This document shows positions 1 through 9,500 of a DNA stretch of 9,784 bases, in pieces. Source of the DNA: Verrucomicrobiota bacterium (GTDB lineage Bacteria > Verrucomicrobiota > Verrucomicrobiia > Opitutales > Seribacteraceae); the NCBI GenBank assembly GCA_014382645.1, contig JACNJI010000203.1:1-9784 (forward strand), given 5' to 3'. The position numbers and the translations under genes are program-made. The notes below the pieces were generated by a model that did not search any database, was not told the DNA's origin, and was given only the letters and a program-made list of their open reading frames with translations. Each line of letters begins with the position of its first letter. The first letter of the stretch is position 1.

Positions 1-878
1 TGGTGCATCCGGGCCGGGGCAGTATCGTGGTTCATGAGAAAGAGCGTTTGGGCGACCTTCCGGCCTTTGTGTCCGTCAGCGGACAGGCCCCCCGTTCTGG
101 TTATCTCGGACAGAAGTGTGCCGCCTATTTTGTCGGTCAGCCCGGGGAACCCGACCCCTATCTGAAGTTTCCCGCCGGCATTAGCGAAATCCGAGGGAAC
201 AAACGGCTTGATGTTCTTGCCAAGATGAACAAGCGTACTTCGAACAAATACGGAGCCAACGACATGAGAGCCAATGAGGCTGCCGTTGACGACGCAGTCG
301 CGCTTATGCACAGTCCCGCCCTCAAGGCTTTCGAGATCAAGCACGAAGATCCCAAGACAATCGCTCGATATGGGGATACGGATTTCGGTCGTGGAGCTCT
401 CATGGCCAAGCGTTTAGTTGAGACAGGAGTTAGGTTTATTCAGGTGAACAGAGGAGGCTTCGATACGCACAGCAATAATTTTGATGCTATGCGTGCTCAC
501 GGAGAAATCATGGATCCGGCCTTGGCTTCGCTTATTGAGGATCTTGCCGCCACCGGACTTCTCGAAAAAACGCTCGTTCTGATGCTAAGTGAGTTCGGTA
601 GAACGCCTCGAATCAACGACAACGCCGGACGCGACCACCATGCCAAGGTGTTCAGTTGCTTTATTGCCGGAGGTGGCGTGAAAGGTGGTCAAGTGATCGG
701 TTCATCGGACAAGGATGGTGTTATGCCTGATGAACGTCCGGTCAAACCACACGACATACACGCCAGCGTTTGCCATTCCTTGGGGATTGATGGTTCGAAG
801 GAGATTATGACGCCACTCGAGCGTCCTATGCGTCTTATTCGCGAAGGCGGCGAACCCGTTAAAGAACTTTTTGCTTAA
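1..878 (+). CDS. DUF1501 family protein, C-terminal part (5' end outside window)
   Basis: This is the C-terminal part of a DUF1501 (PF07394) protein. The family is distantly related to the alkaline phosphatase/sulfatase fold, is usually exported by a Tat signal, and has no settled biochemical function. The reading frame is open to the left edge; the first whole codon is at position 3, and the GTG there is not a credible start. About 291 residues are present of the usual 430-480, so the N-terminus with any Tat signal is missing. Family marks, counted from position 3, are GGFDTH near residue 151, the strand and loop SEFGRTPRIN near 196, GRDHH soon after, then AGGGVKGGQVIGSSD, and PVKPHDIHASVCHSLGID towards the end. 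The gene stops with TAA at 876-878, and the protein has a normal family C-terminus ending in KELFA. In PVC bacteria such genes often sit beside DUF1549/DUF1553 cytochrome-type genes, which would lie to the left. Family call very sure, function unknown. Confidence 0.93.
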   Translation, partial: VHPGRGSIVVHEKERLGDLPAFVSVSGQAPRSGYLGQKCAAYFVGQPGEPDPYLKFPAGISEIRGNKRLDVLAKMNKRTSNKYGANDMRANEAAVDDAVALMHSPALKAFEIKHEDPKTIARYGDTDFGRGALMAKRLVETGVRFIQVNRGGFDTHSNNFDAMRAHGEIMDPALASLIEDLAATGLLEKTLVLMLSEFGRTPRINDNAGRDHHAKVFSCFIAGGGVKGGQVIGSSDKDGVMPDERPVKPHDIHASVCHSLGIDGSKEIMTPLERPMRLIREGGEPVKELFA

Positions 879-1031
879 AAGGTCTTTTTCTCTTTGCAAT
901 TGTTGGCAATTCCTTTCGTGTATTGCTTCCATTAGCGTATTTGTATGCTAATTAACTGTATTCCTCCCAATCAGTCGCATTTTTTTAGAATCGAACCGTT
1001 CATTTCACTTACAGCCCTTCACTTAACAGTC
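879..1031 (+). other. Intergenic region, probable leader of the TPR gene
   Basis: This 153-base, AT-rich gap separates the DUF1501 stop from the chosen TPR start. It has no clear rho-independent terminator: an AAAAG-CTTTT match just after the stop leaves only a two-base loop. It holds a run of seven T at 980-986. Just before the start is a near-perfect direct repeat, TTCACTTACAG at 1004-1014 and TTCACTTAACAG at 1018-1029. No purine-rich Shine-Dalgarno sequence precedes the ATG at 1032. The length and composition suggest that a promoter lies here, so the two TPR genes may form a unit separate from DUF1501. I cannot place the promoter boxes with confidence. Confidence 0.5.
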
Positions 1032-3476
1032 ATGAGCCTCTTGCGCCTACCCATTCTATCCTTACTAATGACCGTTCTCGCGGTACCGACTTTTACCATG
1101 GGGCAAGCCGCTCCCATGCGGGGTTCGATTACCGAAGACCGCAAGGCTCGTAAATTGCTCGAGGCCGGAGATGCCCGTATGGAAGCAGACGAAAAGCAAA
1201 AGGCTCTTGAGATTTGGCAAACGGTTCTGGATCAATTCCCCCGCAGTAAAGTTCGATATGACGCACACATGCGGATCGGTGAACATCTCCTGACCGCCAA
1301 AGGTGCCTACGACGAGGCTCGCAAGCATTTCGAGGCGGTCTCCGAAGAGAGCAATACGGATGATTCGATGCGAGCAAAAGGAACCTTGAAACAGGGTGTC
1401 TGCTTCTATGAGGCCAGAATTTACGGAAAGTGTTTTAAGATTTTACGTAAGGTCATCGAAGAGTTCCCTGCTTCGGAGGAAGTGAATCGAGCCTATTACT
1501 ATATTGGTCTCGGTCATTTCAAGCAGGGTCATTACAGCCGAGCGATCGAGTCTCTCGAGAAGGTCGGTACTGCCTTCTCCGAGAAAGAAAAAGGGATGGA
1601 GAAGGTGGAAGCTGGGAAACGACTATTCGTGAAAATCGAGGATGCGGATCTCGCCATACTGGCCCAAGAAGATGTTGTGGAAATCATTTGCTCGACTAAA
1701 CGTGGTGACGAGGAAAAGGTTCAATGTCGTGCAGTCGGCCGTAACTCTCGCATCGTTCTCGGTTCCCTGCCTACTCGCCTCGGGAAGGTGGCAAAAGGCA
1801 ATGGCATACTTGAAGTCGGCGGAGGAGACGTAGTGGACGTTACTTACGTCGACAAGCACACTGCCTCCCGGGAGTTCGGGAAAAAACGACTTAAGCAAGT
1901 GCAAGTGGTGGGGCAGGGGAAGGCCTCGATTATGGATGGTTCCTATCGAGATACTTTGCGTGGAGTTGTTCTTGGGAAAATAGTGAATCTTCAGGTTGAC
2001 GATCCCGATGGAGATCTTTCGGATAATGCCGATACCCTATCCGCGGTACTCGAGGTTCGTCGCAGGAAGTCTCCCGAAGAACTGGACGAGGAAATTGCAA
2101 CTCTAGTAGCCAGCGGTGCAATCGCGGCCCCCGAGGAAGGCAAGGATCCTCTCTCACTATTATCTCTCGACAGTGAGGATGGACCCAAAATCGACAAATT
2201 CAAGACCGTTGATACAGTAGTGGTGAAGCTGGAAGAGGTCGCTTTCGCCGAACCTGAGACTGTTCCGTTTGCGACAGATGAACCTGAGGTAGGAAGCGAT
2301 TCCAAGGAAACTTCTCTCAAGAATCCCACAGTTGGCGATACTCCCGAATCAGCTGTTTCCGATGAAGAAAAACCCGGTAAAAAGGAAAGCGTTCCTGCTT
2401 TAGAAGAAGACGAACCCGAAACCGTATCGATTTCTCCCGAATTGCTTGTGGACGATACCATTCATTCCGGCGTCTTTCGAGGAGTTGTTGCGATAGAAAA
2501 CCAAGCTGAGGCGAAAAAAGATGATAAGTTGCAAGCCATGCCCGGTGATTTCGTAAGAATTAAATACAGTGACAAACTCAACGTCACCAAGGATCCGAGA
2601 GAGGTCAGTGCTTCCGCAAAGTGCATCGAGGGGAACGTCGGCGGCGTTCGTGTTACCAAAACTCGAATCGATGATGAGGAACTCCGGTTGAGCACCGAGC
2701 TCAAGACGGCTGCCGCTCTTGCCGAGATTGGTAACCACTACAAGGAATTCGGTCTCGCCGAAAAGGCCAAGACCAAGTATCAAGAGTCTCTTTCAATCGG
2801 CGAAGACACCGCAAAATCCGCTCGTAAGCTGGGTGGACGTATTTTGGAGGAATCCTACGTCGGTCTCTGGAAGATATACTTCGCCATGGAGAATTATGGC
2901 GCCGCAACTGCCATGAGTCGCCGCCTCCAGCACGAGTTCCCGGAAAGTCCCTTTGTCGACGATGCTATTCTTCAGCAGGCCAAGGTGGCTCAGAAACGGG
3001 GTGACTTGAAAACAGCCATTGCCCTGTTCAAGGGGCTGACCACCCTTAAGGAAAGCGAACTGCGTGGTGAAGGTCAGTTCGGTATTGCCGAGTGCTACGA
3101 GCAAATGGCGGTAGATGCCGGACCAATCAAAGGTGAAGGCTATTTCGAGCAAGCTTTTCGCGCCTACCAAGTCGTCTTCGAGAATTACCCCGAAAGCGGG
3201 AGAGTGGGAGACGCCGTAGCCAAGATGGCTAATTACTACTACCGCAAAAAGGACTACAAGAGGGCCATCGACGTATTTGAAAACGTTCTTGGTGATCATC
3301 CCGATGCAGGTTTTCTCGACGTCATTCTGTTTAACTACGGTCGTTGCCTTTACCGCGTAAATCGCAAGGGGGATGCCCGTCGTCAGTTCGATCAGATTAT
3401 CGAAGAATTCCCCGACAGCAATCTTGCCATCGAGGCCAAACGAATTAGCGATGCCTTGGCGAAGGCCGGCTATTGA
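1032..3476 (+). CDS. Exported TPR protein with two acidic beta-repeat units
   Basis: This gene encodes an 814-residue exported protein of unknown function. I chose the ATG at 1032 over the in-frame ATG at 945, because the extra 29 residues have no signal character while 1032 begins a good signal peptide: Arg5, a hydrophobic core at about 6-21, and a likely cut after GQA at 24-26. Residues about 38-196 are TPR-like helices, for example QKALEIWQTVLDQFP and KCFKILRKVIEEFP. Residues 199-275 form a degenerate beta unit ending GGDVVDVTYVDK. Residues 317-515 form a second unit with the acidic loop DDPDGDLSDNAD (323-334), HSGVFRG (478-484) and GDFVRIKYSD (505-514), interrupted by two inserts. Residues about 547-814 are again TPRs of the BamD/CpoB type, such as RRQFDQIIEEFPDSN. 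No lipobox cysteine follows the signal, so it is probably soluble in the periplasm or surface-bound through partners. It probably shares an operon with the next gene, 62 bases downstream. The architecture is clear, the role unknown. Confidence 0.9.
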   Translation: MSLLRLPILSLLMTVLAVPTFTMGQAAPMRGSITEDRKARKLLEAGDARMEADEKQKALEIWQTVLDQFPRSKVRYDAHMRIGEHLLTAKGAYDEARKHFEAVSEESNTDDSMRAKGTLKQGVCFYEARIYGKCFKILRKVIEEFPASEEVNRAYYYIGLGHFKQGHYSRAIESLEKVGTAFSEKEKGMEKVEAGKRLFVKIEDADLAILAQEDVVEIICSTKRGDEEKVQCRAVGRNSRIVLGSLPTRLGKVAKGNGILEVGGGDVVDVTYVDKHTASREFGKKRLKQVQVVGQGKASIMDGSYRDTLRGVVLGKIVNLQVDDPDGDLSDNADTLSAVLEVRRRKSPEELDEEIATLVASGAIAAPEEGKDPLSLLSLDSEDGPKIDKFKTVDTVVVKLEEVAFAEPETVPFATDEPEVGSDSKETSLKNPTVGDTPESAVSDEEKPGKKESVPALEEDEPETVSISPELLVDDTIHSGVFRGVVAIENQAEAKKDDKLQAMPGDFVRIKYSDKLNVTKDPREVSASAKCIEGNVGGVRVTKTRIDDEELRLSTELKTAAALAEIGNHYKEFGLAEKAKTKYQESLSIGEDTAKSARKLGGRILEESYVGLWKIYFAMENYGAATAMSRRLQHEFPESPFVDDAILQQAKVAQKRGDLKTAIALFKGLTTLKESELRGEGQFGIAECYEQMAVDAGPIKGEGYFEQAFRAYQVVFENYPESGRVGDAVAKMANYYYRKKDYKRAIDVFENVLGDHPDAGFLDVILFNYGRCLYRVNRKGDARRQFDQIIEEFPDSNLAIEAKRISDALAKAGY
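1626..1856 (+). repeat. Beta repeat unit 1 of the 814-residue protein (degenerate copy)
   Basis: Residues 199-275 start with VKIEDADLAIL, which keeps two acidic residues of the D-x-D-x-D loop, and end with GILEVGGGDVVDVTYVDK at 258-275. That end matches DVLEITAGDVVTASYVDE at residues 1749-1766 of the next gene's product, with 9 of 18 residues identical and no gap. The central T-G-V-F-type turn is not recognisable, hence degenerate. This is a protein-level repeat, not a DNA repeat. Confidence 0.6.
1980..2576 (+). repeat. Beta repeat unit 2 of the 814-residue protein, interrupted by two inserts
   Basis: Residues 317-515. Residues 321-342, with D324, D326, D328, D331 and D334, align without gaps to residues 1280-1301 of the next gene's product, 10 of 22 identical. 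The next strand, DTVVVKLEE (394-402), matches DSVTVELQE there. The turn SGVF (479-482) matches SGIF, and GDFVRIKYSD (505-514) is the closing strand. Compared with the uninterrupted copy, about 50 residues are added at 343-393 and about 75 at 403-477. The second insert is rich in Glu, Asp, Pro and Ser, so it is probably a flexible acidic loop. The spaced Asp residues resemble calcium-binding loops, which is inference. Confidence 0.65.
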
Positions 3477-3500
3477 TTCTCTCGCTATCTGCAGATTCAA

Positions 3501-3537
3501 CTTCCTCTCCTTAATCTCCTCTCCTCTCTTCTCTTTC
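3501..3537 (+). promoter_or_regulatory. Polypyrimidine leader in place of a Shine-Dalgarno sequence
   Basis: Of the 37 bases, 35 are C or T; the only purines are the AA at 3513-3514. The tract ends one base before the ATG at 3539. There is no GGAG-like sequence within 20 bases of the start. Such tracts can bind ribosomal protein S1, so this may be how the giant gene is initiated; that role is inference. An in-frame TAA at 3512-3514 rules out an earlier start, so the tract is truly untranslated in the downstream gene's frame. Confidence 0.45.
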
Positions 3538-3538
3538 A

Positions 3539-6500
3539 ATGAATCTAAACATCTTACGCTCATCCGGTCTCATGGCTCTTGCCTCCGCTATTGTCGGTCC
3601 GATCTTCGCCCAAGACGAAGGTCTCGACAAAGCTTCGACACGTGCCGCCGATCTCGAAGCTCAAGTCCGCAAGTTAGATGCGTCTACCGTGGAAGGAGCC
3701 AATGTCCTTCTCGAACTGATCGACCTCTACCACGAAAATGCTCGAGGGTTTGGCTTGATTCGAGCCGGGAAGATTTTCGTAAAAACCCATCGTGATCATC
3801 CTCGTCACAAGGAGATTATGCTGAAGTTGCTGGATGGTCATCTGATCCTCTCGCGAAATGAGGATATCGTTTCAACCGCTCGTCAATTTATCGAGTTCTA
3901 TAAACAGGATGGATCAGCCAAGCAAGTGGCTCGTGACCTTGGAGAGGTTTTAGAGCGTCAAAATAAGAAAATGGAAGCGGCAAAGGGCTTTGAGCAAGCT
4001 TGGCGATTCTCGGGTGAAAAAGACCTTGAAAGCGGGTTCCGGGCCGTGCGTCTTTTCGGTGAGTCCAGTGTCGGGGGAGCCAAGGAATGTGGACGTCTAG
4101 CTCTAGAAATGCTGAATCATCTTAACGGTACTCCTGCAATAGAATTGGGGATGTATGCCTTCTACCGTTGCAGTAACGGTAATTGGGACCGGAAGGGTGC
4201 TATCGCTATAGGAGAGAAGCTTATCCAACGGAACTTGATTCCAGACCCCAATCGGCGAGGTTACCTACACTACACAATTGCCGGACACCTTTGGGGTGCC
4301 GGACAGCGGGTTAATGCGGTGGCGCATTACCGCAAGGCTTGGGAACAACAACGCGACAACGAGGGTTATCTTCGTCAGTTGATATCAGTCCTATACGAAA
4401 GCAGTTCCAAAGCCGGTGAACTCAAGCCTTTGGTGGAGGACTACAAGCGTCGTTATCCAAAAAACCGCTCCTACCTCGGACAAGTGCTTTCAAATCTTGC
4501 CCACGCCTACGCTCGCGACAAACAACTTTCTCCCGCTGTTTCAACTGCTGCACAGGCCATCGTTCATGAACCCGGTGCCCGTGACATCGCGAGCTACTAC
4601 GTTCGGTGGATGTACGAACTAGGCGAAAACCGTCTGCCCGAGGCGGAACGCATCTTGCGGGAGTCTTTCGGCAAGGTCGAACCCGGGCAACGTCACTTCA
4701 TCCGTTATGCCTTGGCCTTCGAAGTCTACCGAGATCGCATGAAGGACGCGAACCGAGCCCGCAACGAAGTTCGTCAAATGCTTCGTGAAGAATCTCCTAA
4801 CGATGGAAAGGTGAGTTCCGCTATGAATTGGTTCCTTTCCGGCGCTCCCGATGAAGGAGCTTTTCGTCGCGACGCCGAGGAACTGATAAAGTATGCCGAG
4901 GCGAATGGTCACCTCTCTCACTTTCGTTCCTGGTTGCAGGGCTGGGCCAAGGGGACGGGAAGCACTGATTTGGAAAAGGGTAATCGGAAGTGGTTTAAGC
5001 AACGACTCAAGAACCTCGGGAATAACCGAGACGTGGCCGAATGGACGGCATTCGAAAAGGCTATAGCTGCCAACAAGCCGAACGCTTTTTTATCTCTGTC
5101 AAAGAAGCTTAACACCGAACAGAAATTCGTGCGTTTTCATGGCGAACTTGGCTTTGACTACCGTCATTACGTTGGTGACAAGGATAGACCTCTTGCCATT
5201 CCGCACTACAAGGAATTGGCCAGGCGTTTCGCAAAGGATGCTTCCCGAGCCTCCGCTTGGCTGGAAGCTTCTAATTACGGCAACGTGGGTGACCGGCTCG
5301 AGGCACTTCGCCATTTCCTGCAAGCTGATCTTGTAAACGAATCCAACCGTTGGCACGAAGCTTATCGTGCCGCTCATGAGGCGAAGGACGACAACCTTCT
5401 TCGTCAAGTCCACCAATACGTGGCCAAGGCCGAGGGACAATTCGGTAAAAATCTCGGTTATCTCAGCAGCAACGTGAGCCTACTGCTTGACCGCAACATG
5501 ACCAATGAGGCCAACGAGTATGTGAACCGTTACGCGGGTGTGGACTCGGACAATGCCGAGTTTCGCAATGCCGTCCACCTCCGTCTGCGAGATGCCGACG
5601 AGAATGCCAAAGCTCGTGAGTTCGACAAGTGGCGCAAGGCGGATAACGACCAGCATGGGGCTTTTGCCTCCGACTACGCCGAAATCCTTTTCGCAAAAAA
5701 AGACTGGAATAATTTCACGCGCGTTCTGAACGAAGCCCGCAGTCGGCAGAACCAACGGCCATTCCGGGGATTTACCTTCGATGCCGGAAAGACCAATTCT
5801 TGGATTTCCTCCGTGAGGTTGGATAAGGAGATTTCCGAAGCCGACAAGATTCGCGTTCTACAATCTCTCCGAGACCTGGATATCTACAACTATTCTATAT
5901 TTGCTAAGCTCGCCTTGTTGCAAATGGACTCGCAAAAGCCGAAGACGGAAATTGAGCGACTCAAGGCTTTGCGATCAACCCTTCTCCGTGCGGACAATAG
6001 TTCACACGGTTGGAACACTGCTTTGGGTTTTGCTCAAGCCGCTCTGACGGCGGGCGACCACGTTGGCGGCGCCACCCTACTTACTGCCGCTCAATCCTAT
6101 GCCGGAAACGTACCCGCAAGTTACAAGGAGAATGGAAGAGGGCTGCTCGCTCAGGCTTATTCCCGTATTGGCGGAATCGGTATGACCATCGACAAAGACA
6201 GTCCGCTTGCTCCCTTGATGGAAATTCTTCTCCAGCTTCGGCTAGGGGATCGCGAACGAGCTCTCGAGGCTTATCTTTCCCAGCGTCAACTCTTCGACAA
6301 ACATCGTTCGGAGCTTCCCCTTGAGCTCATCCTTTTTGCTGCCGAGTCTCACGTGGCTGCCGGCGGTGACGAAAATCATGGTCGAGTGGAGGACTTGCTT
6401 GCGGTCTGGCTCGTCAAAAATGGAGAATCCGTCAATTTCTCCGACCCGGAAAAGGCAAGTGTGCGACTCCTGCTTGCCCGGAATTATTTCAAATGGCTTC

Positions 6501-9500
6501 GTTACGACGCTGCTCGCAGCGAGTTTACGACGGTAAAGAACTCCTATCCCGATGGAGAGGATGCGATGGAGGCAGTTTTCGGAATAGGCGAAACTTTTAT
6601 GGCTCAGAAAAACTATGTCAAGGCCGAGGAAATCTTCGATGACCTGGCCAATAGCCGTGATAGGAAAGTTGTCATTCGGGCTGAATTCATGCGAGGACTT
6701 TTAGCTAGTCGTCAAGGAGATCGAGACAAGGCTCGAAATATTTTTCGATCAGTTTTGGAACGCGTGCCTGACGTTAAGCTTGCAAATGAAACGCTCTACA
6801 ACCTTGCCGAAGTGTACGGTCTGGAGCAACGCTATATGGATCAATTGCAGCTTCTTCGGGCGGTTGGTCGCCTCGGGCAAAGCTCCAAGCGTTGGCACGA
6901 ACCCGGCGTAGCGCTTTCCATCGTGGTTCAGGACAGTGATCTCGGTATCAGTCGCGGTCATACCACCATCCCCGTTCACATACGTACCGAACCGGGTGGA
7001 GATGTGGAGAAGGTCGGTCTTGTAAGCGGAGGCGCCGGCAAAGGTCTTTTTATGGCGGAGATTCCCACCGCCCTTGGCATTGCATCCAAGGGGGATCGTG
7101 TCCTCCAGCTCAAGGGCAATGATGTTGTGACCGTCGATTATCCGGAGGAATTCAAAAAGGAGTTCCGCTTTCACATGCTCGGCACGAATGAAATCCACAT
7201 TGCCGCCGATGCTGATTTCGATGCCGCCAGTAGTCTCGTCATTGAGGATGGAGACGCGGAGGAATCTTTCACCGATGAACTTGTGGCTGATGACAAGAAG
7301 GACGACGACGAATTGGAATTGTCATCGGAAGGGCGTCCCACCAACCAAATAAAACCTGGTAACTTTATCTATATGCGCGTTAAAGACGCCGATCGTGATC
7401 TCACCGACGGAGCGGACAAGTCTCTCGTTAAACTCGAAGCTACCAGTGGCGATTCCGTTACCGTCGAATTACAGGAAACGGCCCCTAGCTCGGGGATATT
7501 CCTCGGTCGAGCAAAGACGGGCGAATTGCCTGCAGGCGCTCTCGCCAGCGATGTTTCCATTGGGAGCAACCCTCTCATGTCGATTGACAAGGACGTCGAC
7601 TCCGCATGGATAAGCGAACCCGACGGCGCAACTCCCAAGTGGCTCATTGTAGACCTCAAGGACGTTTACGATGTCACGGACGTAACTATCCGCTCTCCCA
7701 ACCAACCCGTGCCGACCAGCACTTGGACCTATCGTGACGTCAAGGGGCAAGATCACGCCCTCTCTTTAGATGATGATGGTTCCTACGAGACTAAGGTCGG
7801 CGATGCAGTCAAGAAAGGCAAATGGAGTTACGAGGGCGCTGAAGACCGCTTTACCCTCACGCCGGTTGAAGGAAACGCCACCGCCATGATTTTCAACTCG
7901 GATACCGGTCGTTTCGAAGTTGAATCAAACGGCAATCCCCACCTGCGCGACGGGCGTCTGGAACGAGGTAACCAAGCTCCTGTACGCATGCGCCTTCGTG
8001 GTAGTCATGACGGTCGGTTCTGGTATGAATTGGCTCGTTTCCCTTCCGAACCTGTAGCCAAGGATATGGGTTTGGGTAAAGGCAAGATGACTCGTCGGGT
8101 TTATGTATCTCCGGGGAATGTCAACTTACATTCTTGGGACGCCTTTGCTACTCGTCTTGACGGTCGTGAACCGGAGGAAACCATGGAGGTGTCCGAGCTC
8201 GATTGGATGCTTTCCACGGAAGTTGCAGAAGAAGGCGGGAAAGAGGCGAAGAAGGCTCGCGTGGTTGTCTGGTCGGGTTTGTATGCGCAACTCAAAGCGG
8301 GTGCCACTAGGTTCAACGTTCTGGCAGACAATGCGGCTATAATGGTCAATGGGAAGCTAGTCCTTCCCGGTGATGAAAAAGTAATCCGAAAAGCTCGATC
8401 TGTTGATGTTTTTCTCGAGGCCGGCGCTCACGAGTTGACCGTTGTCGCCTATGTTCACAATCCGCAACTAGGCACACTTGTCACTCGTGCCCGTGAAAAC
8501 CCCAACGTCGAGCAGGTCGCCATTGGCGCTTTCCGTCCTGCGGACTTTGACTTATCCGGAATCGATCTTGCCGAGGATTCTAAAAAGGAAGAGCAAAAGG
8601 TAAAGCTTGCGAAAAAGGGTTCCAACTGGAACTTCTCGATTCCACCTTCTCACCTCCGGCATGTTGAGCTGATCTTTGATGAGTACGTTGGCCAGTCGTT
8701 GGCGATCAATCAAGTCGAAGTCAAAGCCGGGGACAAGCTTTTGGTACCTACGGAGGCGGATGTTTTGGCCATGGCCGAAAACGACGTGCTCGAAATTACT
8801 GCTGGCGATGTTGTTACCGCAAGTTACGTTGACGAATTTGCCCGAGGAGGGTTGAAGAATCGACTGCTCACCAAGACTCTTACGGCTACCTATTACAATG
8901 CCAAAATCCGTCCCATCAGCTACGAGTTTGTCCGGTCAGGAAACGGACAAGTCAACCAGACGGAGAAGGATTTGATGCGTATCGACCCGGGCGAACGAAT
9001 CGTCATCGAGGTTACCGATTACGATATGGATGTCACGGCCGAGGTCGACAAGTTGAGTATCGAGGTCTTCCGTAATTCCGATGCGCCCATGCGCCTCGAA
9101 GCCATTGAAACCGGTGAAAATACGGGCGTCTTTCGGACGGAGGTCGATACTTCCGTAGAGGAAGAGGAAGGCAAACTCGCCGTATCAGTCGGAGACCGTG
9201 TTAACCTCCGTTACGTTGATCCGCAAAACACCTTTCCCGGTCATTCCTTTGCTAGAGAAGGGCTTGTTTTCGTTCGTCAACCTACCGACGGAGCAGTCCG
9301 GATCGTGGAGACCCGCTATGTTCGTTCTACTCTCGGACAGCCCAAGGCCACTTACCTCCCAAGGCGCGAGGAGTCCGATGAAGTGGTCGGTTTTGCGTAC
9401 GAGATGCCCCTTGCTGTCGAAGTTATCGATCCCGATGCAGCAAAAGATAGCCTGTCCACCATACGAGTGAAGGTACTGGTCGGCGAGGGGAATTCATCTC

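Noticed and set aside
876..892. AAAAG-GT-CTTTT inverted repeat with T-run after the DUF1501 stop, as a terminator
   Set aside because: A two-base loop cannot form a stable hairpin and the stem has almost no G-C pairs.
923..949. Possible promoter with TTGCTT (923-928) and TATGCT (944-949)
   Set aside because: The spacer is only 15 bases and both boxes are weak. A promoter in 879-1031 is likely, but this pair is not good enough to call.
945..1031. Upstream in-frame ATG at 945 as the start of the TPR gene
   Set aside because: It would place 29 residues with Cys, Pro, His and charged residues before a good signal peptide that begins at the ATG at 1032. The 945-1031 stretch also reads like AT-rich leader DNA.
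1991..2461. 156-codon Ser-rich open frame on the - strand
   Set aside because: It is the antisense reading of the Glu/Asp-rich inserts, whose GAx codons give Ser and Phe on the other strand.
3477..3538. Terminator or promoter between the two TPR genes
   Set aside because: No inverted repeat and no promoter-like boxes are visible in this short pyrimidine-rich spacer, so co-transcription is the simpler reading.
2793..3563. 256-codon open frame on the - strand
   Set aside because: It is fully antisense to the C-terminal TPR region of the 814-residue protein, shows no recognisable domain, and the + strand frame explains the codon pattern.
6749..7198. 149-codon open frame on the - strand
   Set aside because: It lies inside the continuous coding frame of the giant protein and has no family features or start signal.
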